Origin: Pseudomonas sp. NKUCC02_KPG
GTDB taxonomy: Bacteria > Pseudomonadota > Gammaproteobacteria > Pseudomonadales > Pseudomonadaceae
Assembly (NCBI RefSeq): GCF_019345465.1
Contig: NZ_JAHKRC010000007.1
Location: forward strand, 1-64,000
Reading direction: 5' to 3'
DNA length: 64,000 bases
The notes under the pieces are model-generated. The model was not told the origin of the DNA. It saw only the letters and a program-made list of their open reading frames with translations, and ran no database searches. Of this stretch, positions 41,961 through 51,064 are shown piece after piece. How positions within the stretch are numbered: position 1 is the stretch's first letter; every line of letters begins with the position of its first letter. Both the position numbers and the translations under genes were made by a program.

Positions 41961-43376
41961 TCACAGGCCTGCGTGGGCGGCAATGGCGGCAGCGATGGCC
42001 AGGGCCAGCTCTTCGGGTTTGCGCTTGATCGAGTAGTTGGTCAGTTCTGGATGGCTTTCTACGAAGCTGGTATTGAACTGGCCACTACGGAATTCCGGGT
42101 TACGCAGGATTTCCTGGTAATACGCGGCGGTGGTTTTGACCCCTTGCAGACGCATGTCGTCGAGGGCGCGCAAACCACGGTCCATCGCTTCTTCCCAGGT
42201 CAGGGCCCACACCACCAGCTTCAGACACATGGAGTCGTAATACGGCGGGATGGTGTAGCCGGTGTAGATCGCCGTGTCGGTACGCACGCCAGGACCGCCG
42301 GGCGCGTAGTAACGGGTGATCTTGCCGAAACTTGGCAGGAAGTTGTTTTTCGGGTCTTCGGCATTGATCCGGAACTGCAAGGCAAAACCGCGGTGCTGGA
42401 TGTCTTCTTGCTTGATCGACAACGGCAGACCGGAAGCAATGCGAATTTGTTCACGAACAATATCGATGCCGGTGATTTCTTCGGTGATGGTGTGTTCCAC
42501 CTGCACCCGGGTGTTCATCTCCATGAAGTACACCTCGCCCTCGGCGAGCAGGAACTCCACGGTACCGGCGTTCTCGTAACCCACGGCCTTGGCCGCACGC
42601 ACAGACAGGTCGCCGATGTAGGCGCGCTGTTCCGGGGTCAATTGAGGGCTTGGGGCAATTTCGATGAGCTTTTGGTTGCGACGCTGGATTGAACAGTCGC
42701 GCTCAAACAAATGCACCACGTTGCCAAAGCTGTCACCGAGGATCTGGGCTTCGATGTGCTTGGGGTTGACGATGCACTTTTCGAGGAACACTTCTGCCGA
42801 GCCAAAGGCTTTGGTGGCTTCAGAGATCACTCGAGGAAAGGCTTGTTCCAGTTCTTCACGGCTGTTGCAGCGACGAATCCCGCGTCCGCCACCACCCGAG
42901 GTGGCTTTGAGCATGACCGGATAGCCAATGCGCTCGCCTTCAAGCAGTGCTTCGTGGATATCGGCAACGTTGCCTTCAGTGCCTGGCGTGACCGGTACAC
43001 CGGCCTTGATCATGCTGCGGCGCGCTTCAGTCTTGTCGCCCATGCGGCGGATGACTTCAGCGGACGGGCCGATGAACTTGATTCCGCGCTCGGCGCAAAT
43101 ATCAGCCAGCTCTGCATTTTCTGACAGAAAACCATAACCGGGATGCAGAGCATCACAACCGGTTTCAACCGCCAGGTTCACCAGCTTGCGCGGGTTCAAA
43201 TAACCGGCCAGCGGGTCTTCGCCAATGCTGTGGGCTTCATCGGCACGCTTGACGTGCAAGGCATGTCGATCCGCTTCGGAATAGACCGCCACAGAACGAA
43301 TACCCATCTCGGCGCAGGCACGCACGATGCGGACGGCAATTTCTCCGCGGTTGGCGATCAGGATCTTTTTTATCAC
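41961..43376 (-). CDS. pycA: Pyruvate carboxylase subunit A (biotin carboxylase)
   Basis: A 471-aa biotin carboxylase with the N-terminal IKKILIANRGEIAVRI, an ATP-grasp domain including KATSGGGGRGIRR, EKCIVNPKHIEAQILGD and the metal ligands in YFMEMNTRVQVEHTITEEITGID. It carboxylates the biotin on PycB. The GTG at 43376 (after AGGGAAAA) gives the usual 471-residue product; the frame extends further upstream without support. It begins the pycA-pycB operon, 11 nt apart. Confidence 0.95.
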   Translation of the reverse strand: MIKKILIANRGEIAVRIVRACAEMGIRSVAVYSEADRHALHVKRADEAHSIGEDPLAGYLNPRKLVNLAVETGCDALHPGYGFLSENAELADICAERGIKFIGPSAEVIRRMGDKTEARRSMIKAGVPVTPGTEGNVADIHEALLEGERIGYPVMLKATSGGGGRGIRRCNSREELEQAFPRVISEATKAFGSAEVFLEKCIVNPKHIEAQILGDSFGNVVHLFERDCSIQRRNQKLIEIAPSPQLTPEQRAYIGDLSVRAAKAVGYENAGTVEFLLAEGEVYFMEMNTRVQVEHTITEEITGIDIVREQIRIASGLPLSIKQEDIQHRGFALQFRINAEDPKNNFLPSFGKITRYYAPGGPGVRTDTAIYTGYTIPPYYDSMCLKLVVWALTWEEAMDRGLRALDDMRLQGVKTTAAYYQEILRNPEFRSGQFNTSFVESHPELTNYSIKRKPEELALAIAAAIAAHAGL

Positions 43377-43513
43377 TTGGATTTTCCCTAAAGCCCATGG
43401 AACAAACGACCTGCTAGACCAGGTCGGCACGTGTCCAAATGTGTCTGAACCGTTGTGTCGTCACACTAGACCCACGCAACAATAAACAAAAATCAATAAT
43501 TCTTGGGTCGTGC

Positions 43514-43529
43514 ATAAGTAACGACTTAT
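43514..43529. promoter_or_regulatory. Dyad between pycA and pycR, candidate PycR operator
   Basis: ATAAGT-AACG-ACTTAT is an inverted repeat with AT-rich arms, about 140 bp upstream of pycA and 38 bp upstream of the divergent LysR gene. Size and symmetry suit a LysR-type recognition site. Binding is inferred. Confidence 0.5.
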
Positions 43530-43566
43530 AGTCAGATCACTTGCCGCTTCGGATAATTTTATAAAA

Positions 43567-44529
43567 ATGCGTAAGTCATTGATGCGTATCACTTTTCGTC
43601 AATTACAGGTATTCAACGAAGTCTGTGATTTGCGCTCTTACAGCCGCGCTGCAGAAGAAATGTCGCTGACACAACCCGCCGTAAGTCTACAAATTCGTCA
43701 GCTTGAAGAGCTGATTGGCCAGCCTTTGTTCGATTACGTAGGCAAAAAGCTATACATGACCGAGGCCGCTGAAGCGCTTCAGTTGGCCAGCCGGGATATT
43801 TTCGGGCGCCTTGAAAACCTCGACATGCAGCTCTCGGACATGCTCGGGTCGCTGCAGGGCCAACTGAAACTGGCGGTTGAATCGAGTGCAAAATATCTCG
43901 TCCCCCACCTGTTTGCCGCTTTCAAGCGCCAGCACCCGGAGGTCAATCTGCAGCTAACGGTGGTCAATCGGGCGCAAGCCGTTCGCCGCCTGTCGGATAA
44001 CCGCGACGACCTGGTGATCATGTCGATGGTGCCGCAGGACATGGGCCTGGAGTTTCTGCCGTTTTTGAATAACCCGATTGTGGCCGTCGCACCGCCAGAC
44101 CACCCGCTGTGCAGCCGTGGTCCGCTCCGTTTGCAGGACCTGGAGCCGTATACCTTGCTGATGCGCGAACAGGGGTCGGGCACACGCATGGCGTGCGAGG
44201 AATACTTCAAGGAGAAGCGTGTTCACTTCAGTCAAACACTGGAAGTGTCGTCCAACGAGTCCCAGCGCGAGTGCGCAGTGGCCGGGTTGGGCGTGGCGCT
44301 ATTAACACGCCACGCCGTCAGCCTGGAACTTGCGACCGGCCTGCTGCGCGAGTTGCCGGTCGAAGAGTTGCCGCTGTATCGCAGCTGGTGCGTGGTGCAG
44401 GCCAAAGCCAAGCGCCTGTCACCGGTGGCCCATGCATTTCTGGGGTTTATTCGCAGTGAGCGCCTGCAAATCAGCGAGCTGGTTGAGCGCTTCGACGGTC
44501 ACTTGCCGACGCAGCCTGCCAATAGTTGA
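43567..44529 (+). CDS. pycR: LysR-type regulator of pyruvate carboxylase, PycR
   Basis: A 320-aa LysR regulator with the winged HTH QLQVFNEVCDLRSYSRAAEEMSLTQPAVSLQI near the N-terminus and a CysB-type effector domain (MREQGSGTRMACEEYF, SNESQRECAVAGLGVALL). It is divergent from pycA, the arrangement known for PycR in P. aeruginosa, where it affects pyruvate carboxylase, lipid metabolism and virulence. The start could also be the ATG six codons in (43585); there is no strong ribosome-binding site at either. Confidence 0.88.
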   Translation: MRKSLMRITFRQLQVFNEVCDLRSYSRAAEEMSLTQPAVSLQIRQLEELIGQPLFDYVGKKLYMTEAAEALQLASRDIFGRLENLDMQLSDMLGSLQGQLKLAVESSAKYLVPHLFAAFKRQHPEVNLQLTVVNRAQAVRRLSDNRDDLVIMSMVPQDMGLEFLPFLNNPIVAVAPPDHPLCSRGPLRLQDLEPYTLLMREQGSGTRMACEEYFKEKRVHFSQTLEVSSNESQRECAVAGLGVALLTRHAVSLELATGLLRELPVEELPLYRSWCVVQAKAKRLSPVAHAFLGFIRSERLQISELVERFDGHLPTQPANS

Positions 44530-44683
44530 TTGCATTGAGGTCGGGATAATCCGAGGTTTCAAGCCTTAGCTGGCGCTGATTGTCATGGTCTTCGATTGCG
44601 CGGCGAAAGGCCATGCGGCGCTGGTCTTCTTGCTGACGGCGGGTTTTGACGGCGCTATTGCGTTCTTCGTAAGGCTGGGCCAT
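44471..44683 (-). CDS. Small charged conserved hypothetical protein (70 aa), tail-to-tail overlap with pycR
   Basis: A 70-aa protein rich in Arg, Glu and Gln (AVKTRRQQEDQRRMAFRRAIED). It has no signal peptide and a patterned, helical composition, and GGGAG lies about ten bases before the ATG. It resembles small Pseudomonas proteins annotated as PA3496-like, but I am not certain. Its last 59 nt are antisense to the end of pycR, so the two transcripts overlap. If not real it is a frame shadow, but most of it lies outside any other gene. Confidence 0.55.
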   Translation of the reverse strand: MAQPYEERNSAVKTRRQQEDQRRMAFRRAIEDHDNQRQLRLETSDYPDLNAINYWQAASASDRRSAQPAR

Positions 44684-44784
44684 TTCGAGTCTCCCAAGGC
44701 GTGTACGGGAGTTTCAAGATGGACTTTGTTTATGACGACTTGGCGAAGATGGGATGACAGGGGGATGAAGGCTGAATATGAGTA

Positions 44785-44874
44785 CTGTGCGGGAGGGAGC
44801 TTGATCGCGATTCAGGCAACGCGGCCTGTCAGGAAAGCTTCAGCGATGCCATCGCGAGCAAGCCCGCTCCCACA
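44785..44874. repeat. REP doublet (BIME)
   Basis: A degenerate left copy (GTGCGGGAGGGAGCTTGATCGC) faces a standard right copy (GCGAGCAAGCCCGCTCCCAC). It ends one base before the stop codon of the HexR-like gene. Confidence 0.85.
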
Positions 44875-44875
44875 A

Positions 44876-45742
44876 TTAATCTTCGTGGCTTTTCAGCGAC
44901 TTGGGCGACAGACGCAAGCTGCGCAGGCTGCGCTTGACGCTTTTAAGGTGGTTGACCAGGCTTGGGCCGCGAGCCATGGCAACCCCCATCGCCAACACGT
45001 CAATCACCACCAGATGGGCAATACGCGAGGTCAGCGGGGTGTAGATTTCGGTGTCTTCGTGGACATCGATGGCCAGATTGACGGTCGCCAGCTCCGCCAG
45101 TGGCGTTTGGCTCGGGCACAAGGTAATCAAGGTCGCGCCACTTTCACGCACCAGATTGGCGGTGATCAGCAAGTCTTTGGAACGGCCCGACTGGGAGATG
45201 CAAATCGCTACATCCGTAGGCTTCAAGGTTGCAGCCGACATCGCTTGCATATGGGGATCGGAGTACGCCGCAGCCGTCAGTAAAAGGCGAAAAAACTTGT
45301 GCTGGGCATCGGCCGCAACGGCACCCGAGGCACCGAAACCATAAAACTCGACCCGCTGCGCTTGCGACATGGCCGTCACCGCACGCTGCAGCGCCACGGG
45401 ATCAAGCTTCTCGCGCACTTCCATCAGGGTGTGCAGCGTGGTGTCAAAAATTTTCAGACTGTAGTCCGCAACCGAATCGTCTTCGTGGATTGCGAACTGA
45501 CCGAAACTGGCACCTGCTGCCAGGCTTTGCGCCAGCTTGAGTTTCAAGTCCTGGAACCCGGAACAGCCAATTGCCCGGCAAAAGCGCACGATGGTGGGCT
45601 CACTGATGCCGACACTGTGGGCAAGGTCGGCCATGGAACTGTGCATTACAGCCGCAGGATCAAGCAGCACGTGATCGGCGACCTTGAGTTCCGATTTACG
45701 TAACAGGTGGCGTGACTGGGCAATATGTTGCAGCAGGTTCAA
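44876..45742 (-). CDS. RpiR/MurR-family regulator, HexR-like
   Basis: A 288-aa regulator with an N-terminal HTH (SSMADLAHSVGISEPTIVRFCRAIGCSGFQDLK, residues 35-67) and a C-terminal SIS sugar-phosphate domain (VEFYGFGASGAVAADAQHKF, AICISQSGRSKDLL). The sequence closely resembles HexR, which senses KDPG and controls Entner-Doudoroff and glucose genes. Pseudomonads can have more than one such paralogue, and this copy is near pycA rather than zwf. The start codon appears to be TTG. A HexR-type palindrome lies about 50 bp upstream. Confidence 0.85.
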   Translation of the reverse strand: MNLLQHIAQSRHLLRKSELKVADHVLLDPAAVMHSSMADLAHSVGISEPTIVRFCRAIGCSGFQDLKLKLAQSLAAGASFGQFAIHEDDSVADYSLKIFDTTLHTLMEVREKLDPVALQRAVTAMSQAQRVEFYGFGASGAVAADAQHKFFRLLLTAAAYSDPHMQAMSAATLKPTDVAICISQSGRSKDLLITANLVRESGATLITLCPSQTPLAELATVNLAIDVHEDTEIYTPLTSRIAHLVVIDVLAMGVAMARGPSLVNHLKSVKRSLRSLRLSPKSLKSHED

Positions 45743-45790
45743 AGGGCAGGACTCGGTCTGTAAGCGGCAGGCGCCGGGGATGTAGCATTC

Positions 45791-45807
45791 TTGTAGTTAT
45801 ACTACAA
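45791..45807. promoter_or_regulatory. HexR-type palindrome upstream of the RpiR-family gene
   Basis: TTGTAGT-TAT-ACTACAA is a perfect 7-bp inverted repeat. It fits the TGTARTN3-4AYTACA pattern described for HexR sites. It lies 49 bp upstream of the likely start codon, suggesting autoregulation. Confidence 0.6.
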
Positions 45808-45899
45808 GAATTCGCTTTCTGCCCACCCAATACACCCTGTCTTACCCTTATCTTTCCCATGATTCATGCAGCTTCAGGGCGATGTAGCCCTTTTTGGCA

Positions 45900-47519
45900 C
45901 TACAAATCCACTACACCGGCACGTAACAAATCGCCAAACTGCGCAGCGTTTACCGGACGGCTGATCAAGTAACCCTGCACTTCGTCGCACTGGCGAGCCT
46001 TGAGAAATGCCAGCTGCGCCTCGTTTTCGACACCTTCGGCCACGACTTTGAGGTCGAGGCTATGGGCCATGGAGATAATCGCAAGGGTGATGGCCTCGTC
46101 TTCACTGCAGCGCCCCAGGCCGTGGATAAAGGTTTTATCAATCTTCACGTAATCCACTGCAAATCGCTTGAGGTAACTGAGCGAGGAGTAACCGGTCCCG
46201 AAGTCATCAATCGCCAGCCTCACGCCCAGCTCGTGCAATTGCTGGAAGGTTGCGATGACGTATTCAACATTGTCGAGCAACTGGCTTTCTGTCAGCTCAA
46301 GTTCCAGGCAGTGAGGCGCCAGACCGGTTTCTTCAAGCACCTGGCGCACCAGGCTGACCAGTTTGCCCTGGCGCAATTGATGCCCCGACAGGTTCACCGA
46401 CACCCGTATCGGCGCCAGCCCTGTGCGCTGCCATTCACAGGCTTGCCGGCAGGCTTCGCGCAGCACGAACTCTCCGATGGCGCTGATCAGGCCAGTCTCC
46501 TCGGCCAAGGCAATGAAGTCGCTCGGAGGGACGCTACCCAACTGCGGATGATCCCAGCGAACCAGCGCTTCAGCTGCGTGCAGGCGCCCCGTTGCAAGGC
46601 ATAGTTTAGGTTGATAGAAAACGTCGAGCTGGCATTGGGCAATGGCTTTGCGCAACTGACTTTCCAGTTGCAAACGCTCCAGGGTGCTGTGTTGCAGGCT
46701 GTGACTGTAGAACTGAAAAGTGCCGCCGCCCAGATGCTTGGCCTGGCGCATGGCTTTATTGGCCTGGTGGACCAGGGTGGCAATGTCCCGTGCGCTGCCC
46801 GGCAGCAGGCTGATGCCCATGGACACGCTGATGATCAGCTCATGGCCATCCACCACCAAGGGCCGGCCGAGTCTTTCCATCAGTCGGGTCGCTACCCGCG
46901 CCAGACTGGTCAGGCTGCTGTAAGCATCAAACAGCACGGCAAACTCATCGCCCGACAGTCGCGCAATGGTGTTGGCCTCAGGCAAGGCCTTGGTGATGCG
47001 TTCTGCCATTTTTTGCAGCACATGATCGGCCAGCTCGTGCCCAAGATTGTCATTGAGCAATTTGAAACGATCGAGGTTGATGTGCAGCAACGTCAGGTGG
47101 CATGAACCCTGGCGAACACGCTGGCTGGCCTCCTCCAGTCGCTCCTTGAACAAGAGACGGTTGGCCAGGCCGGTCAGTTCATCAAAATGGGCGAGGTGGC
47201 GAACGCGCGCCTCAACGAGACGGCGCAGTTCCACTTCGCGCAAAAGCTCAGCGTTCAGTTGCTCACTGCGGACATTGGCTTGCTGCAAGTCGTCGAACAG
47301 ACCTTGATGGCGTAAACGCTGCACCTTGTGACGCAGATTGACCCGCTTTACTTGCCAACCCAGACCACTCACCAGCAGAAAAAGGCCGAACCCGAGGCCG
47401 AAAAAAATTCCCGGCGAATTTAAACTCTGAACCATCGGCGAAATTCTTATCAGTAGGGGAGCCAGGAAGTTGCCCGAGCATACACAAGCTGTGCCCGCGA
47501 CCAAACGCACAGGCATCAT
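45900..47519 (-). CDS. Membrane-anchored GGDEF-EAL protein
   Basis: A 539-aa c-di-GMP enzyme. A membrane helix (about residues 37-55) is followed by a short coiled-coil-like stretch, a GGDEF domain (about 105-265) and an EAL domain (about 275-530). The GGDEF signature reads RLSGDEF, and no RxxD inhibitory site precedes it. The EAL domain looks complete, with AAEALVRW, ELTES, DDFGTGYSSLSYL and KID. The intact EAL motifs point to phosphodiesterase activity; cyclase activity is uncertain. The start may instead be the ATG at 47435 (MVQSLN), which would shorten the N-terminus before the helix. Confidence 0.88.
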   Translation of the reverse strand: MMPVRLVAGTACVCSGNFLAPLLIRISPMVQSLNSPGIFFGLGFGLFLLVSGLGWQVKRVNLRHKVQRLRHQGLFDDLQQANVRSEQLNAELLREVELRRLVEARVRHLAHFDELTGLANRLLFKERLEEASQRVRQGSCHLTLLHINLDRFKLLNDNLGHELADHVLQKMAERITKALPEANTIARLSGDEFAVLFDAYSSLTSLARVATRLMERLGRPLVVDGHELIISVSMGISLLPGSARDIATLVHQANKAMRQAKHLGGGTFQFYSHSLQHSTLERLQLESQLRKAIAQCQLDVFYQPKLCLATGRLHAAEALVRWDHPQLGSVPPSDFIALAEETGLISAIGEFVLREACRQACEWQRTGLAPIRVSVNLSGHQLRQGKLVSLVRQVLEETGLAPHCLELELTESQLLDNVEYVIATFQQLHELGVRLAIDDFGTGYSSLSYLKRFAVDYVKIDKTFIHGLGRCSEDEAITLAIISMAHSLDLKVVAEGVENEAQLAFLKARQCDEVQGYLISRPVNAAQFGDLLRAGVVDL

Positions 47520-47626
47520 TTAATAGATGAAACCAGCACAGCCCATACCGGCAGGCTTTTTGACCGCTCGGCCCAAGAGCGCTACGTGGCTAGCAATAAA
47601 ACGTCAACAGCCCCTAAAATGCCCCG

Positions 47627-49810
47627 ATGCGCGATGATCTCTCTCTCTTGTTAAATTCTCTCAACGATGCCCAACGTCAGGCCGTCACGGCCAGTGTGGG
47701 GCGTCAGTTGGTTCTGGCCGGCGCAGGTTCCGGCAAAACCCGTGTGCTGGTGCACCGTATCGCCTGGTTGATCCAGGTCGAGAACGCGTCGCCGCACTCA
47801 GTCCTGTCGGTGACATTCACCAACAAGGCCGCCGCCGAGATGCGCCACCGCATCGAGCAACTGATGGGTATCAACCCGGCGGGCATGTGGGTCGGCACCT
47901 TCCACGGGCTGGCACACCGTTTATTGCGGGCTCACTGGCAAGAAGCCGGGCTGAGCCAGACCTTTCAGATCCTCGACAGCGATGACCAGCAACGTCTGGT
48001 CAAGCGCGTGATCCGTGAACTGGGGCTGGATGAACAGCGCTGGCCGGTGCGTCAGGCGCAGTGGTTTATCAACGGTCAAAAAGACGAAGGCCTGCGTCCT
48101 AAACATATCCAGGCCAGCGGCGACTTGTTCCTGGCCACCATGCGCAATATTTACGAGGCCTATGAGGTCGCGTGCCAGCGTGCCGGTGTCATCGACTTTT
48201 CCGAGCTACTGCTGCGCGCCCTGGATCTGTGGCGCGACAACCCGGGCTTGCTGGCGCACTACCAGAAACGCTTCCGCCACATTCTTGTCGACGAATTCCA
48301 GGACACCAACGCCGTTCAATATGCCTGGCTGCGATTGCTGGCCCAGGGCGGCGACAGCCTGATGGTCGTGGGCGATGACGACCAGTCGATCTACGGCTGG
48401 CGCGGCGCGAAAATCGAAAATATCTACCAGTACTCAACCGATTTCCCGGACGCCGAGACCATTCGCCTGGAGCAGAACTATCGCTCCACGGCAGGCATCC
48501 TCAAAGCGGCCAACGCCCTGATTGCCAACAACACCGGACGCATGGGCAAAGAGCTGTGGACTGACGGCGGTGAAGGCGAAGCAATTAATTTGTACGCAGC
48601 CTTCAATGAACACGATGAAGCGCGCTACGTGGTCGAGACCATCGAAAGCGCCTTGAAAACCGGCCTGGCCCATAGCGATATCGCCATTTTGTACCGCTCC
48701 AACGCCCAATCGCGGGTGCTTGAAGAAGCGTTGCTACGCGAACGTATTCCTTACCGCATTTATGGTGGCCAGCGCTTCTTCGAGCGCGCAGAAATCAAAA
48801 ACGCCATGGCTTACATGCGCCTGCTCGAAGGCCGTGGCAATGATGCCGCGCTGGAGCGGGTGATTAACGTGCCTGCCCGCGGTATCGGCGAAAAAACCGT
48901 CGAGGCCATTCGCGATCACGCACGTCACAGCGATGTGTCGATGTGGGAGGCGATGCGCCAGCTAATTGCCAATAAAGCCCTCCCCGGTCGTGCTTCAGGC
49001 GCCATTTCCGGCTTTATTGAACTGATCGAGAACCTCGCGGCAAAAGTCATGGAGATGCCTCTGCATCTGATGACCCAAACCGTGATCGAACAGAGTGGGC
49101 TGATTGCCTACCATCAGGCGGAAAAAGGCGAAAAAGGCCAGGCCCGGGTAGAAAACCTTGAAGAACTGGTCAGCGCAGCGCGCAACTTCGAGAACAATGA
49201 CGAAGATGAAGAGCTGTCGCCATTGGCCGCCTTCCTTGGTCATGCCTCACTGGAGGCTGGCGATACCCAGGCCGAAGAGCATGAAGACGGTATCCAGCTG
49301 ATGACGCTGCACAGCGCCAAGGGTCTGGAGTTTCCGTATGTGTTCCTGGTGGGCATGGAAGAAGGCTTGTTCCCGCACAAGATGAGCCTGGAAGAACCCG
49401 GCCGCCTTGAAGAGGAGCGGCGTCTGGCTTACGTGGGCATTACCCGCGCCATGCAAAATCTGGTCATGACGTACGCTGAAACCCGACGCCTGTACGGTAG
49501 CGAGACCTACAACAAGGTTTCGCGCTTCGTGCGAGAAGTGCCAAAAGGCCTGATCCAGGAAGTTCGTCTGTCCAACAGCGTCAGTCGCCCTTTCGGTGGT
49601 GGTCAAAAGCAGAGCGCCAGCAGCCTGTTTGGCGGTTCGGAAATACCAGAAACCGAATTCAAGCTTGGCCAGATGGTCAAGCACGCGGTCTTTGGCGAAG
49701 GCGTCATTCTCAACTTCGAAGGCGCAGGCGCGCAGGCGCGGGTACAGGTGAACTTCTCCGAAGGCAGCAAATGGCTGATGATGGGCTACGCCAAACTTGA
49801 AGCGGTCTGA
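47627..49810 (+). CDS. uvrD: DNA helicase II
   Basis: A 727-aa superfamily 1 helicase for nucleotide-excision and mismatch repair. The Walker A motif AGAGSGKT is at residues 31-38; motif II is LVDEFQDTN, motif III GDDDQSIYGWRGA, motif IV LEQNYRST, motif V LMTLHSAKGLEFPYVF and motif VI LAYVGITRAM. The C-terminal Tudor-like segment (GQMVKHAVFGEGVILNFEG) is present. Length matches E. coli UvrD (720). It is divergent from the GGDEF-EAL gene. Confidence 0.97.
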   Translation: MRDDLSLLLNSLNDAQRQAVTASVGRQLVLAGAGSGKTRVLVHRIAWLIQVENASPHSVLSVTFTNKAAAEMRHRIEQLMGINPAGMWVGTFHGLAHRLLRAHWQEAGLSQTFQILDSDDQQRLVKRVIRELGLDEQRWPVRQAQWFINGQKDEGLRPKHIQASGDLFLATMRNIYEAYEVACQRAGVIDFSELLLRALDLWRDNPGLLAHYQKRFRHILVDEFQDTNAVQYAWLRLLAQGGDSLMVVGDDDQSIYGWRGAKIENIYQYSTDFPDAETIRLEQNYRSTAGILKAANALIANNTGRMGKELWTDGGEGEAINLYAAFNEHDEARYVVETIESALKTGLAHSDIAILYRSNAQSRVLEEALLRERIPYRIYGGQRFFERAEIKNAMAYMRLLEGRGNDAALERVINVPARGIGEKTVEAIRDHARHSDVSMWEAMRQLIANKALPGRASGAISGFIELIENLAAKVMEMPLHLMTQTVIEQSGLIAYHQAEKGEKGQARVENLEELVSAARNFENNDEDEELSPLAAFLGHASLEAGDTQAEEHEDGIQLMTLHSAKGLEFPYVFLVGMEEGLFPHKMSLEEPGRLEEERRLAYVGITRAMQNLVMTYAETRRLYGSETYNKVSRFVREVPKGLIQEVRLSNSVSRPFGGGQKQSASSLFGGSEIPETEFKLGQMVKHAVFGEGVILNFEGAGAQARVQVNFSEGSKWLMMGYAKLEAV

Positions 49811-49857
49811 CAGCAACCCGACAGCTTTGCGGGAATAGTCTGGATTGATAGATAACG

Positions 49858-49942
49858 GTGGGAGCGGGCTTGCTCGCGATGGCAGCACCTCGGTGTATCA
49901 GATGCACCGAGTGCCGGGAATCGCGAGCAGGCCCGCTCCCAC
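49858..49942. repeat. REP doublet (BIME)
   Basis: Inverted REP copies GTGGGAGCGGGCTTGCTCGC and GCGAGCAGGCCCGCTCCCAC lie 47 nt after uvrD. One base differs from the standard core (CAGG for CAAG). Confidence 0.9.
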
Positions 49943-50076
49943 ATCAATGCGTCCTACAGTAAAAAAATCTGTCTCTTACAGATAAATAGGCAAAAGCCCG
50001 AAACACTTCACCGCTAGCCAGTCACAACTCACCTGTGCAACATGGCGCGCGTGATATCCACAAATGGGAACCCCTT

Positions 50077-50931
50077 ATGAAACGTTTTCTTAGCATCGCC
50101 ATGGCGTTGTGCATCGGTTTGACGATGAGCCTCGACGCGAACGCCAAGCGCTTCGGCGGCGGCAAAAGCGCTGGTGCAGCGCCTAGCCACCAAACGCGCC
50201 AGGCCGCTCCAGCTGCAGCCCCTGCAGCTGCCGGTGCTGCAGGCGCCGCCGCAAAAGCCGGTGGTGCTTCGCGCTGGCTCGGCCCTCTGGCTGGCCTCGC
50301 AGCCGGTGGCCTGTTGGCGTCCATGTTCATGGGCGGTGGCTTCCAGGGCATGCAGTTCTTCGACATCCTGATCATGGCGGTCATCGCCTTCCTGATCTTC
50401 CGTTTTATCGCGGCCCGTCGTCGCAAGCAACAATCCGAGATGATGGCCCCTGCCGGTCACGCTCCACTGCAACGCGAAGCCTTTGACGCCAAGCCAGCAC
50501 CTTCGTCCTTCTTCGGCGGCGGTTCGGCAGCCCCTGCGGCACGCCCGGTGATCAATGCACCGGCCTGGTTCAATGAGCAGAACTTTCTTGAAGCTGCGCG
50601 CAACCATTTCCAGTCCCTGCAACAGCACTGGGATGCCAACGAAATGGACAAGATCGCCGAGTTCGTAACACCGCAGATGCTCGACTTCCTCAAGCGTGAA
50701 CGCGCTGAGCTGGGTGATGGCTTCCAGTCCACCTACATCGACAACCTGACCGTGCAACTGGACGGCCTGGACGACCGTGCAGACAAAACCATTGCAACCC
50801 TGACCTTCAGCGGCGTGTCGAAAAACTCGCGCTTTGACCAGGGCGAAGCCTTCAGCGAAAGCTGGAACATGGAGCGTCAGCAAGGTGATAACCAGCCTTG
50901 GCTGGTAGCCGGTATCCGCCAGAACGGCTGA
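50077..50931 (+). CDS. Tim44-domain exported membrane protein
   Basis: A 284-aa protein. A signal peptide ends near ANA (residue 23). A Gly/Ala-rich stretch and two hydrophobic segments follow (about 80-98 and 104-122), and the C-terminal 130 residues form a Tim44-like domain (FLEAARNHFQSLQQHWDANEMDKIAEFVTPQMLDFLK). Bacterial members are inner-membrane proteins of unclear function, possibly assisting protein assembly. GGGAACC precedes the ATG at 50077; an upstream in-frame ATG adds 14 unlikely residues. Confidence 0.88.
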   Translation: MKRFLSIAMALCIGLTMSLDANAKRFGGGKSAGAAPSHQTRQAAPAAAPAAAGAAGAAAKAGGASRWLGPLAGLAAGGLLASMFMGGGFQGMQFFDILIMAVIAFLIFRFIAARRRKQQSEMMAPAGHAPLQREAFDAKPAPSSFFGGGSAAPAARPVINAPAWFNEQNFLEAARNHFQSLQQHWDANEMDKIAEFVTPQMLDFLKRERAELGDGFQSTYIDNLTVQLDGLDDRADKTIATLTFSGVSKNSRFDQGEAFSESWNMERQQGDNQPWLVAGIRQNG

Positions 50932-50957
50932 TCCCGCAAGCTACACATGCGTTAATC

Positions 50958-50988
50958 AAAGCCCCGGACTTGTCCGGGGCTTTGCATT
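50958..50988 (+). terminator. Rho-independent terminator of the Tim44-domain gene
   Basis: An 11-bp perfect stem AAAGCCCCGGA / TCCGGGGCTTT with a CTTG loop; T-run is short (TTTGCATTT). Confidence 0.85.
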
Positions 50989-51064
50989 TCACGATTGCAC
51001 TTATAACGAGCTACTGTATAAAGCGCGTCATATAAACCGCGCCATAGAGCATGAGGATGAGGTC

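Noticed and set aside
40348..42036. Open reading frame of 562 codons on the plus strand
   Set aside because: It lies antisense to pycB; composition follows the third-position GC of the real gene.
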